Below are positions 1-5,351 of a stretch of 7,983 bases of DNA, one piece after another (the first letter of the stretch is position 1; every line of letters starts with the position of its first letter). Source of the stretch: an uncultured Burkholderiales bacterium (lineage in GTDB: Bacteria > Pseudomonadota > Gammaproteobacteria > Burkholderiales > Burkholderiaceae_E); NCBI GenBank assembly GCA_903898725.1, contig CAIUGQ010000148.1:1-7983 (forward strand), read 5' to 3'. Below the pieces are notes generated by a model. It was not told the origin of the DNA, did no database searches, and worked only from the letters and a program-made list of their open reading frames with translations. The position numbers were made by a program, and so were the translations under genes.

Positions 1-494
1 ACGTCTTCGCCCGGGCCGCCGCGCTCGGGCTCGCGCTGACCCGTGCGCAGGTGCTCGCCCTGCTGTTCCACGACGCCGTCTACGTGGCCGGCGCCGACGC
101 GGGCAGCAACGAAGCGCTGTCGGCACTGCTGCTGCAACAGGCGGCACACGGGCGCGAGGCGCTGTCGGCGGACGAGGTCGGGCGGGCCTGCGCGATGATC
201 CGCGACACCGCCGGCCACGTGCCGGGTTCGCCGGAATCGCAGACGGTCATCGCGCTCGACCTCGCGACGCTCGCGGACCCGCCGGAACGCTTCGACACCT
301 GGACCGAACTGGTGTGGCTCGAGTATCGGCACCTGTTCGACACCGAGCCCGACGCGCGGCGCGCCTTCATGACGCGCCGGCTGCGGGTGCTCGGCACCTT
401 GCAGCGGGTCGTGCGAGATCAGGCGATGCCCGAGGGCTTCCATGACGCGTTCGCCGCGAACCTCGAACGGCTCGCCCGGCGGGCGGTACGCTGA
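1..494 (+). CDS. HD-superfamily metal-dependent phosphohydrolase, 3' part (5' end outside window)
   Basis: The frame is open from the first bases of the window (first full codon at position 3) to the TGA at 492-494, so this is the C-terminal part of a longer gene. A GTG at 51 is only an internal valine. The segment LLFHDAVY (HD dipeptide codons at 69-74), followed about 14 residues later by SNEALSA, matches the small predicted HD phosphohydrolases of the COG4339 type, where FHDxVY and NExxSA are the recognisable blocks. Further on, an LDLATLADPPERFDTW segment matches the region in this family where a D-x-D-L-x-x-L stretch precedes a PERF-like motif. The upstream histidine-containing part of the metal site is missing because of the window edge. 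The family is predicted to hydrolyse phosphoester or nucleotide substrates in the cytoplasm; the substrate is not established. The gene converges on cheZ and there is no sign that they are related in function. Confidence 0.75.
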   Translation, partial: VFARAAALGLALTRAQVLALLFHDAVYVAGADAGSNEALSALLLQQAAHGREALSADEVGRACAMIRDTAGHVPGSPESQTVIALDLATLADPPERFDTWTELVWLEYRHLFDTEPDARRAFMTRRLRVLGTLQRVVRDQAMPEGFHDAFAANLERLARRAVR

Positions 495-545
495 GGGGCG
501 GCGGACGACAGGACCGGACGGGCGTCCGGGCAGGGCATCCGGGAA

Positions 546-565
546 CGGGCCCGGAAGAAGGCCCG
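546..565. other. Hairpin-forming inverted repeat between convergent genes
   Basis: CGGGCC (546-551) and GGCCCG (560-565) pair around an 8-base purine-rich loop, about 50 bases after the stop of the HD-domain gene. On the + strand it is followed by AAAAG and not by T residues, so it is not a standard intrinsic terminator. It could stabilise the 3' end of either convergent transcript. Confidence 0.3.
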
Positions 566-581
566 AAAAGAGGCCTGGAAA

Positions 582-605
582 GCGGTACCGCGGGCGCGGT
601 ACCGC
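582..605 (-). terminator. Candidate terminator of cheYZ: paired 10-bp palindromes
   Basis: The 10-bp palindrome GCGGTACCGC occurs twice, at 582-591 and 596-605, separated by GGGC, so the two copies form a perfect 10-bp stem with a 4-base loop. It starts 4 bases beyond the cheZ stop on the minus strand. Reading in that direction, the stem is followed by TTTCC and, about ten bases on, by CTCTTTTC. The T tract is interrupted, so termination efficiency is uncertain. On the + strand no T tract follows. Confidence 0.45.
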
Positions 606-609
606 CGGG

Positions 610-1452
610 TCAGAAGCCGAGCGAGCTCAGCAGATCGTCGACCTCGCCCTGCGTGGTCACCGCATCGCTGCGGCCGGCCACGACCTGGGGTCCTTCGAGC
701 ATCTCCTGGTGGCGCGCACGATGGTCCTCGGGCGCGGTATCGATCAGCAGCTTCAGCAGCTTCTGCTCGATGCGCTCGGTGATGCCCTCGATCTTGCGGC
801 ACACCTGACCGGTCAGGTCCTGGAAGTCCTGCGCCATCATGATGTCGCTGTGCAGGCTGGACGTGCGCTCGGCGCGCGCGACGCTCTGCGACAGGTGGGT
901 GCGGGTCGCCTCGAAAAGCGCCATGTAGCCCTCCTCGGGACGACGGCGCTCGTCGAGCATCTTCGACCACCGGGCGTGCAGTGCCTGCGACTCGTCGCGC
1001 TCGGCTTCCTGCAGCGGCGACAGCTCGTCGAGGGTGTCGAGCACCTTCTGCGCGCTGCGCTCGCACATCTCGGTGACGTACTTGAGCCGGTTGCGCGCAT
1101 CCGGGATCTCGTTCGCCATGTCGGCGAGCGTGCTGTCGAGCCGCAGCTCCTGCAGGCTCTCGTGCAGCTCGCGGGTCAGCCGACCGACACGGTCGCGCAG
1201 CTCGCGCGCGCTGCCGCAGGTGCAGTTCCGGCAGACGCCATCCGAGTCGGCGTTGGGGCAGCTCTCGGGAGGATTCTGCACCGCGATCGGGATCATCACG
1301 GGCTCGGCGGCCGCGGCGGGCGCCACGGTCGGCGGCACGGGCGCAGCCTCGCGCGCCACCGGGGCGGGCGGCGGCTCCGCCAGGGCAGTGACCGAACGCT
1401 CGGCTTCCGCGCGGGTCGCTTCGAACAGGGCTTCGAGGTCGTCGTGTTCCAT
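610..1452 (-). CDS. cheZ: CheZ, CheY-P phosphatase with an N-terminal cysteine-motif extension
   Basis: CheZ dephosphorylates CheY-P at the chemoreceptor array or in the cytoplasm and so ends the motor-switching signal. The 280-aa product has the family's signature helix at residues 205-217 (MMAQDFQDLTGQV), in which D212 and Q216 correspond to the E. coli catalytic pair D143 and Q147. It also ends in the CheY-docking tail EVDDLLSSLGF (270-280). Residues 80-200 are predicted long helices, as in the CheZ four-helix bundle. E. coli CheZ is about 214 aa. The extra length here is N-terminal: a short helix (6-26), a Pro/Ala-rich linker (27-63), and a cysteine cluster C65, C74, C77, C79. The start was chosen at the ATG 26 bp after cheY; the frame is open further upstream but runs through cheY. 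The ribosome-binding site is weak (AAGACGACGAC before ATG). The segment ALFEATR appears twice (8-14 and 178-184). Confidence 0.93.
   Translation of the reverse strand: MEHDDLEALFEATRAEAERSVTALAEPPPAPVAREAAPVPPTVAPAAAAEPVMIPIAVQNPPESCPNADSDGVCRNCTCGSARELRDRVGRLTRELHESLQELRLDSTLADMANEIPDARNRLKYVTEMCERSAQKVLDTLDELSPLQEAERDESQALHARWSKMLDERRRPEEGYMALFEATRTHLSQSVARAERTSSLHSDIMMAQDFQDLTGQVCRKIEGITERIEQKLLKLLIDTAPEDHRARHQEMLEGPQVVAGRSDAVTTQGEVDDLLSSLGF
1216..1260 (-). other. Anamorsin (CIAPIN1)-like Cys-x8-Cys-x2-Cys-x-Cys motif within cheZ
   Basis: Codons 65-79 of cheZ encode CPNADSDGVCRNCTC, followed by GSAREL. The spacing Cx8Cx2CxC and the N-C-T-C-G plus A-x-E-L flank are those of motif A of eukaryotic anamorsin/Dre2, which binds a [2Fe-2S] cluster (human Cys237, 246, 249, 251). 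The second anamorsin motif (Cx2C-x7-Cx2C) is not present. That the motif exists is seen directly; that it binds Fe-S or zinc is inference. Confidence 0.6.
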
Positions 1453-1478
1453 GTCGTCGTCTTGAGTGCGGCGTGCGT

Positions 1479-1853
1479 TCAGGCCTTGACCTGGCCCATG
1501 ATCTTGGAGACCTTTTCCTCGAGCGTCGCCTTCGAGAAGGGCTTGACGATATATCCCGAGGCGCGCAGCTGCGCCGCGCGGACGATGTCCTCCTTGCGGG
1601 CCTCGGCGGTCACCATCAGCACGGGCAGCGTCTGCAGCGACGCATCCGTGCGGATCGCCTCCAGCAGCTCGAAGCCGTTCATGTTCGGCATGTTGATGTC
1701 GGTCACGACGAAGTCGAACCGGCCGTTTCGCAGCTTGGTGATCGCCACCGCGCCGTCCTCGGCCTCGTCGCAATCCAGGTGGCCCATCTCCTTGAGCAGG
1801 CCGCGGACGATGCGTCGCATCGTCGAGAAATCGTCAACGATCAGGAATCTCAT
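1479..1853 (-). CDS. cheY: CheY, chemotaxis single-domain response regulator
   Basis: CheY receives a phosphoryl group from CheA, and CheY-P binds the flagellar switch protein FliM. The 124-aa product is a lone receiver domain, with length and sequence close to E. coli CheY (FLIVDDFSTMRRIVR near the start). The acidic pair is D7/D8, the phospho-acceptor is D52 in TDINMPNMNG, the switch residues are T82 in MVTAEARK and Y101, and the conserved lysine is K104 in YIVKPF. There is no output domain. The ATG at 1853 was chosen because it starts exactly at the first beta strand; the longer open frame upstream is proline/arginine-rich and lacks homology. The ribosome-binding site is weak (an AGGA about 15 bases upstream). 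It lies 26 bp before cheZ, so the two are presumably co-transcribed. No other che or flagellar gene is in the window. Confidence 0.95.
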   Translation of the reverse strand: MRFLIVDDFSTMRRIVRGLLKEMGHLDCDEAEDGAVAITKLRNGRFDFVVTDINMPNMNGFELLEAIRTDASLQTLPVLMVTAEARKEDIVRAAQLRASGYIVKPFSKATLEEKVSKIMGQVKA

Positions 1854-2162
1854 GACAGGGTGCCGTGGTCCTGGGTTCTCGAAGCGGGCCCGGACCGGAA
1901 CGGTCCAGGGTCGGTACGGTGGTAAAGCGGGTTCGTCACGAGTCCATCCATCTCGGCAGGGCGCCAACGGATGGTGCAGCCTGCGGTGCCAGCGCGGCCC
2001 GCGACGAAACAGGGGAAAACTGCCGGTATTCGTGAGACCGACCGCAGTTCGGTCGCGCCCGTCCGGCGGTCGGCCGCGGCACGGCGGCGAAGACGCCGTC
2101 CGTCGGGGGCGCGTGCGGCGGGGCGCGCGCGGATCGACCCGGGCGTGGCGTTCCGAGCGACG
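1854..2162. other. 309-bp intergenic region upstream of cheY, with inverted repeats
   Basis: This gap lies between the lipoprotein stop and the cheY start, both on the minus strand, so it should hold the lipoprotein 3' end and the cheY promoter. Two inverted repeats are visible: GGACCG-GAA-CGGTCC at 1892-1906, about 40 bases before the cheY start, and CGACCG-CAGTT-CGGTCG at 2039-2055. I could not identify a convincing sigma-70 or sigma-28 (FliA-type) promoter by eye, and there is no T-tailed terminator. Open frames through it have no recognisable protein content. Confidence 0.4.
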
Positions 2163-2885
2163 CTACTTCGCCGCGAGGCGCGTCGTGATCCCGTTCAGCG
2201 AGGTCGTGCTCTCGATCCCGACGACCCTCAGCGAGCCATCGCCCTTGACGACGTAGGTCGTCGAACCGGTCGCGATCGTCTCGCCCGCGTCGTCGCTCGA
2301 GACGCTGACGATCCTGAACTTCAGGGCGCCGGACCCCGGGCCGGCAGAGGCGAACCAGCTGTCGGTCCTCGAGCCGGCACGGGTCGAGCGTCGGTTGTTC
2401 GTGTAGCACTCGTAGGCGGCGAGCGTGCCCGACTGCCCCGCCATCACCGCCGTGGGGATGACCCCGGGGGACTGGGCGACGCAGTAGCGCAGGGCAGCGG
2501 ATTCGCCGACCATCGCGTGGCCACCGTTCAGGTAGGTGAAGGTCGTGCCCCCGACCTCGAGCGACTGTCCGTCCACGGTGTACCGGCCGTCGAGCGTCCC
2601 CGCGACCATCAGCGCAGGCGCACCTTCGAAGGTCGCCGGCACCGCCTTGCTCACCGTGTAGGTGACTTCGCCGGTGAACTTCACCGACGCAGTGCCCTGG
2701 GTGACGGTGCCCGACGCGGACAATGTCTGCGCCAGGCCAGTGGCCTGCACGGCGGACACGGCCTGCTGCACAGGGAACGGTGTGCTCGAGGACGCCGAAC
2801 CGAACGGCCAGACGTCACCGAACCGACACGCCTGCAGCAGGGTCAGGGCACAGAGCGAGGCGAAGGCACGGAACGTCCTGTTCAT
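2163..2885 (-). CDS. Putative lipoprotein of unknown function
   Basis: The 240-aa product starts MNRTFRAFASLCALTLLQAC: a basic N-terminus, a hydrophobic stretch, and a lipobox (LQAC) with the acylated cysteine at C20, so export and lipid anchoring are likely. The mature part is rich in Ser, Thr, Gly and Val with alternating short hydrophobic stretches (for example TGEVTYTVSK and TTFTYLNGG), which suggests a beta-rich fold. Two cysteines, C135 and C160, could form a disulfide in the periplasm. No Asp at position +2 (the residue after C20 is Arg), so outer-membrane sorting is plausible. I do not recognise the family. The ATG at 2885 was chosen over an upstream ATG at 2972 because only it puts the signal peptide at the N-terminus. 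The ribosome-binding site is weak. It points toward cheY but the gap of 309 bp argues against an operon. Confidence 0.75.
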   Translation of the reverse strand: MNRTFRAFASLCALTLLQACRFGDVWPFGSASSSTPFPVQQAVSAVQATGLAQTLSASGTVTQGTASVKFTGEVTYTVSKAVPATFEGAPALMVAGTLDGRYTVDGQSLEVGGTTFTYLNGGHAMVGESAALRYCVAQSPGVIPTAVMAGQSGTLAAYECYTNNRRSTRAGSRTDSWFASAGPGSGALKFRIVSVSSDDAGETIATGSTTYVVKGDGSLRVVGIESTTSLNGITTRLAAK

Positions 2886-3085
2886 CCGGGGGGCCTGTGC
2901 GGGCTGAGGTCGCGCGGCTCGCGCTGCGCTGCGGATCGGGCGGGGAACCGAGGGTGACGCCGCATCGACCACCGAGCGTCCGACCGCAGTATGCGAGCGC
3001 GGGCGGCCTCGGCGGTGCCGCCCATCGGGTCGGCTCGGACGCCCGTCGTCGCTGCGGTGCGCGCGCGCCGGGCGCGACCGCTCAG

Positions 3086-3136
3086 GCCGGGCTCGGCCCC
3101 TGCTCGCGGCCCGCTCGGGTTCCGCCTAAGCCCGGC
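3086..3136. repeat. Inverted repeat just beyond the amidohydrolase remnant
   Basis: GCCGGGCT at 3086-3093 pairs with AGCCCGGC at 3129-3136, directly adjoining the stop codon (3137-3139) of the minus-strand remnant. The 35-base loop contains further GC-rich self-complementary sequence. No T tract follows on the minus strand. It may be what is left of that gene's termination region. The rest of the gap 2886-3136 holds nothing I can identify. Confidence 0.3.
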
Positions 3137-3352
3137 TCACCCCGCGCCGCCGCCGTGCCGCAGCAGCGCCCCCGAGCAGACGCCCGTCTGCACGCCGTCA
3201 CGCATCGTGACGCGGCCGTTGACCACGATCCATCGGTAGCCGCTGGCGCGCTGGATGCGCCGCCTCTCCCCGCCCGGGAGGTCGTGGACGATCTCCGCCG
3301 GCAGGACCTCGAGGCGCTCGTAGACGTAGACGATCACGTCGGGTGGCGCGGA
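3137..3352 (-). pseudogene. C-terminal remnant of an amidohydrolase / D-aminoacylase-like gene
   Basis: Reading on the minus strand from about 3352 to the TGA at 3137-3139 gives about 70 residues that look like the C-terminus of amidohydrolases of the N-acyl-D-amino-acid deacylase group. They include APPDVIVYVYERLEVLP, then VHDLPGGERRRIQRASGYRW, then IVVNGRVTMRDGVQTG, and end in a GALLRHG-type tail. In that family this part closes the small beta-sandwich domain (a [GA]-P-A-D-[IV] strand, and a strand with VNG). The metal-binding TIM barrel that should precede it is absent. Upstream the same frame enters low-complexity sequence and then the antisense of the Bug receptor gene. There is no start codon at a sensible place. 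The best reading is a 3' gene fragment left by a deletion or replacement. A short expressed peptide is possible but unlikely. Confidence 0.65.
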
Positions 3353-3406
3353 CGCGGCGTTCCGGAACGGCGGCCCGGCTCTGCACGCAGGACACCGATC
3401 CCGGCC

Positions 3407-3412
3407 TACGAT
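3407..3412 (+). promoter_or_regulatory. Possible -10 element upstream of the Bug receptor gene
   Basis: TACGAT matches four of six positions of the sigma-70 -10 consensus and lies 78 bases before the start codon, upstream of the tandem repeat. I see no good -35 hexamer at 16-18 bases, so this is weak. Confidence 0.25.
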
Positions 3413-3426
3413 GCGAGACAGCTTTC

Positions 3427-3490
3427 GGGAGACACCCGAGAGACACCCCGGGGACACCCCGGGGAGACCGCGGAGAGACCCGGAGACACC
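3427..3490 (+). repeat. Degenerate GGAGACACC-type tandem repeat ending in the Bug gene ribosome-binding site
   Basis: About six units of 9-12 bases follow one another: GGGAGACACCC, GAGAGACACCCC, GGGGACACCCC, GGGGAGACCGC, GGAGAGACCC and GGAGACACC, the last directly touching the ATG at 3491. The final unit supplies GGAG five bases before the start codon, a good Shine-Dalgarno element. Earlier units carry the same purine core, so several SD-like sites are stacked in the leader. Confidence 0.6.
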
Positions 3491-4540
3491 ATGAAGCACG
3501 CCCCCTGCCCGCGCTCCACACCCGATGCCACCGGCGCACCGCACTCCGCAGCGATCACCCCGAGCCGCAGGCACGTGGCGACGGCCGCGATCGCGCTCGC
3601 CGTGGGTCTGGCCGGCCTGCTGCCGGATGCCCGAGCGCAGGCCGACGCCTGGCCGAGCCGCCCTGTGACGATCGTCTCGCCGTACAACCCCGGCGGCACC
3701 AACGACGTGCCCGCACGCCTGTTCGCGGAGGGCTTCGAGCGCCTCTTCGGCCAGCGCTTCATCGTGCGCAACGCTCCGGGTGCGGCCGGCATCGTCGGCT
3801 CGAACCAGGTGATGCATGCCGCACCCGACGGCTACACGCTGCTGTCGACGAACAGCGGCGCGATGATCGTGCAGTCGGTGGTGAAGACACCGGCGCCCTA
3901 CGAGCCGCTGCGCGACTTCACGCCGATCGTGAAGTTCGTCGACGGCACGAGCTTCGTCGGGGTGAGCGGACAGCTGCCGGTCGCCACCGTGGGCGAACTG
4001 ATCGCGCTCGCCAAGCGCGACCCCGGCAAGCTCAACTACAGCTCGTCGGGCAGCGGCTCCTTCGGCAACTTCCTGGGCGAGTACTTCAAGCTGCTGTCCG
4101 GCACCGACATGGTCCACGTACCTGGCAAGGGCAGCGCGGCCGCGGTGATGGAGATGAAGGCCGGACGCATCGAGGTGATGTTCGATCCGATCGTGCTGCC
4201 CCAGTCGACCGACGGACGCGTGAAGGTGCTGGCGGTCATCGCGCGCGAGCGCCTCGAGAGCCATCCGCAGATCCCCACCGTGAAGGAGTCGGGCGGGCCC
4301 GAGATGGTGCTCGATGCGTGGTTCGGCCTGTTCGGGCCGGCCGGCATGCCGCCGGAGATCGTCGCGAAGCTCGAGGCGGCCGCGCGCAAGGTGATGGAGG
4401 ACCCGCAGGTGCGCCGCAGGTTCGTCGAGCTCGGGCTGGTGCCGACGCTGCAGGGCAGCGTACCGTTCCGCGCGCGGATCGCGGAGGAGGCCCGCGTCTA
4501 CGCGGACATCCGGAACCGGGCGAAACTGGTGGTGGAGTGA
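3491..4540 (+). CDS. Bug-family (tripartite tricarboxylate transporter) substrate-binding protein
   Basis: This 349-aa product is a periplasmic solute-binding protein of the Bug/TctC family (COG3181), typically abundant in Burkholderiales and binding carboxylates or related small molecules. The N-terminus is long; a hydrophobic segment at about 28-46 ends in DARAQA, with likely cleavage near residue 49-51. A twin arginine (SRRHVATAA, 25-33) precedes it, so Tat export is possible but the motif is imperfect. The mature protein shows the family landmarks in order: WPSRPVTIVSPYNPGGTND (54-72), a RLFGQRFIVRNAPGAAGIVG block (to about 103), APDGYTLLSTNSG (111-123), a NYSSSGSGS loop, and a C-terminal VRRRFVELGLVP. 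Its ATG is set by the adjacent GGAG. No TctA/TctB membrane genes are nearby, so this is an orphan receptor; its ligand cannot be read from the sequence. Confidence 0.92.
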   Translation: MKHAPCPRSTPDATGAPHSAAITPSRRHVATAAIALAVGLAGLLPDARAQADAWPSRPVTIVSPYNPGGTNDVPARLFAEGFERLFGQRFIVRNAPGAAGIVGSNQVMHAAPDGYTLLSTNSGAMIVQSVVKTPAPYEPLRDFTPIVKFVDGTSFVGVSGQLPVATVGELIALAKRDPGKLNYSSSGSGSFGNFLGEYFKLLSGTDMVHVPGKGSAAAVMEMKAGRIEVMFDPIVLPQSTDGRVKVLAVIARERLESHPQIPTVKESGGPEMVLDAWFGLFGPAGMPPEIVAKLEAAARKVMEDPQVRRRFVELGLVPTLQGSVPFRARIAEEARVYADIRNRAKLVVE

Positions 4541-4556
4541 GCGCGGGGCCGCAATG

Positions 4557-4590
4557 AAAAAGGCCCTTCAGGCATGCTGCCGGAAGGGCC
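4557..4590 (-). terminator. Intrinsic terminator of the tRNA-fMet gene
   Basis: On the minus strand, 12 bases past the tRNA 3' end, GGCCCTTC (5' arm) pairs with GAAGGGCC (3' arm). The stem continues inside with GGCA/TGCC after one mismatch, and a run of five T follows (4557-4561 read as A on the + strand). This is a textbook rho-independent terminator. On the + strand, where the Bug gene ends 21 bases before the hairpin, no T run follows, although the hairpin could still protect that transcript. Confidence 0.85.
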
Positions 4591-4602
4591 ATCTTCGGAT
4601 TC

Positions 4603-4679
<77 letters not shown>

Positions 4680-4691
4680 TCTGAGCCAAAA

Positions 4692-4721
4692 AGAATAGCA
4701 CGGATCGCCTGCACCGCGCAA
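4692..4721 (-). promoter_or_regulatory. Promoter of the tRNA-fMet gene
   Basis: On the minus strand, TATTCT (4692-4697) lies 12 bases before the mature tRNA 5' end, so transcription would start about 5 bases before the tRNA. A TTGCGC at 4716-4721 is spaced 18 bases upstream and could be the -35. The -10 matches four of six and the -35 three of six consensus positions; the position relative to the tRNA is what makes this convincing. Confidence 0.55.
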
Positions 4722-4750
4722 ACGACGCGATGCGACGCGCTTCGATTGAC

Positions 4751-4759
4751 TGCTACACT
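4751..4759 (+). promoter_or_regulatory. Extended -10 promoter candidate for the Nudix-aat-bpt-pyrD cluster
   Basis: TGCTACACT has the form of an extended -10 (TG-N-TATAAT, with TACACT matching four of six) and would start transcription near 4766, about 20 bases before the Nudix start codon. No good -35 is present, which is usual for extended -10 promoters. It is divergent from the tRNA promoter. Confidence 0.4.
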
Positions 4760-4772
4760 CGATTCGAATCGA
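4759..4772. promoter_or_regulatory. 14-bp perfect palindrome at the expected Nudix transcription start
   Basis: TCGATTCGAATCGA reads the same on both strands. It adjoins the extended -10 candidate and covers the predicted start point, a position where a bound repressor would block transcription. A half-site-like TCGATTG occurs at 4742-4748. No known regulator is assigned, and a palindrome of this length may occur by chance about once in 16 kb. Confidence 0.35.
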
Positions 4773-4786
4773 CCCCCTGCCCTCGC

Positions 4787-5335
4787 ATGAAATTCTGCTC
4801 GACCTGCGGCCGCGACGTCGTCCTCGAAGTGCCCGCGGGCGACAACCGGCCGCGCTATTGCTGCGCCGGCTGCAGCACCGTCCACTACCAGAACCCGAAG
4901 ATGGTGGTCGGCACGGTCACGGTCTGGGAAGACAAGGTGCTGCTGTGCAAGCGCGCCATCGAGCCGCGCTACGGCTACTGGACGCTGCCCGCCGGCTTCA
5001 TGGAGAACGGCGAGACCACCGGCGAGGGCGCGGCCCGCGAGACGCTCGAGGAGGCCGGTGCACGCATCGAGCTCGGCCCGCTGTACTCGCTGATCGACGT
5101 CCCGCACGTGGAGCAGGTCCACCTGTTCTACCGGGCGACCCTGCTGCACCTGGACTTCGAGCCGGGGACCGAGAGTCTCGAGGCCCGTCTGTTCACCGAG
5201 GCCGAGATCCCCTGGGACGACATCGCGTTCCGTACGGTCGGCCAGACGCTGCGATGGTTCTTCGAGGACCGCCGGGCCGGACGCTACGAACTGCACACCA
5301 GCGCGATCCGATACACGCCGCGCCCGGCCGCCTGA
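4787..5335 (+). CDS. Nudix hydrolase with N-terminal zinc ribbon
   Basis: The 182-aa product is a cytoplasmic Nudix enzyme of the kind often named ADP-ribose or NADH pyrophosphatase; it would cleave a nucleoside diphosphate linked to another moiety. An N-terminal zinc ribbon is visible as C4-x2-C7 and C26-x2-C29 (followed by STVHYQNPK), as in NudC-like and COG1051-type proteins. The Nudix box runs from G70 to about A92: G-x5-E at G70-E76, then R84-E85 and E88-E89 with A90-G91, so the metal-binding glutamates are present. The ATG at 4787 was chosen because it begins right before the zinc ribbon; an ATG at 4730 adds 19 residues without homology and would lie upstream of the promoter candidate. 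There is no Shine-Dalgarno sequence before the start. It is 16 bp from aat and probably heads the operon. The substrate cannot be decided from sequence. Confidence 0.9.
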   Translation: MKFCSTCGRDVVLEVPAGDNRPRYCCAGCSTVHYQNPKMVVGTVTVWEDKVLLCKRAIEPRYGYWTLPAGFMENGETTGEGAARETLEEAGARIELGPLYSLIDVPHVEQVHLFYRATLLHLDFEPGTESLEARLFTEAEIPWDDIAFRTVGQTLRWFFEDRRAGRYELHTSAIRYTPRPAA

Positions 5336-5351
5336 GGGCAGCCCACCGCGC

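Noticed and set aside
1453..1773. Longer CheZ starting inside the cheY region
   Set aside because: The extra N-terminus is antisense-like out-of-frame translation of cheY; the ATG at 1452 is placed normally 26 bp after the cheY stop.
442..2256. 604-codon open frame on the + strand opposite cheZ and cheY
   Set aside because: It is antisense to two well-identified genes, is arginine/histidine/leucine-rich with no domain, and arises from GC-rich codon use on the opposite strand.
1971..2957. 328-codon + strand frame opposite the lipoprotein gene
   Set aside because: Arginine/glycine-rich with no domain, while the minus frame has a signal peptide and lipobox.
2723..3490. In-frame upstream extension of the Bug gene (total 605 codons)
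   Set aside because: The extension runs through the amidohydrolase remnant and low-complexity sequence; the ATG at 3491 has a good GGAG and precedes the signal peptide.
4746..4759. TTGACT next to TACACT as a -35/-10 pair
   Set aside because: The two hexamers are only two bases apart, so they cannot act together; TACACT was kept as an extended -10 candidate.
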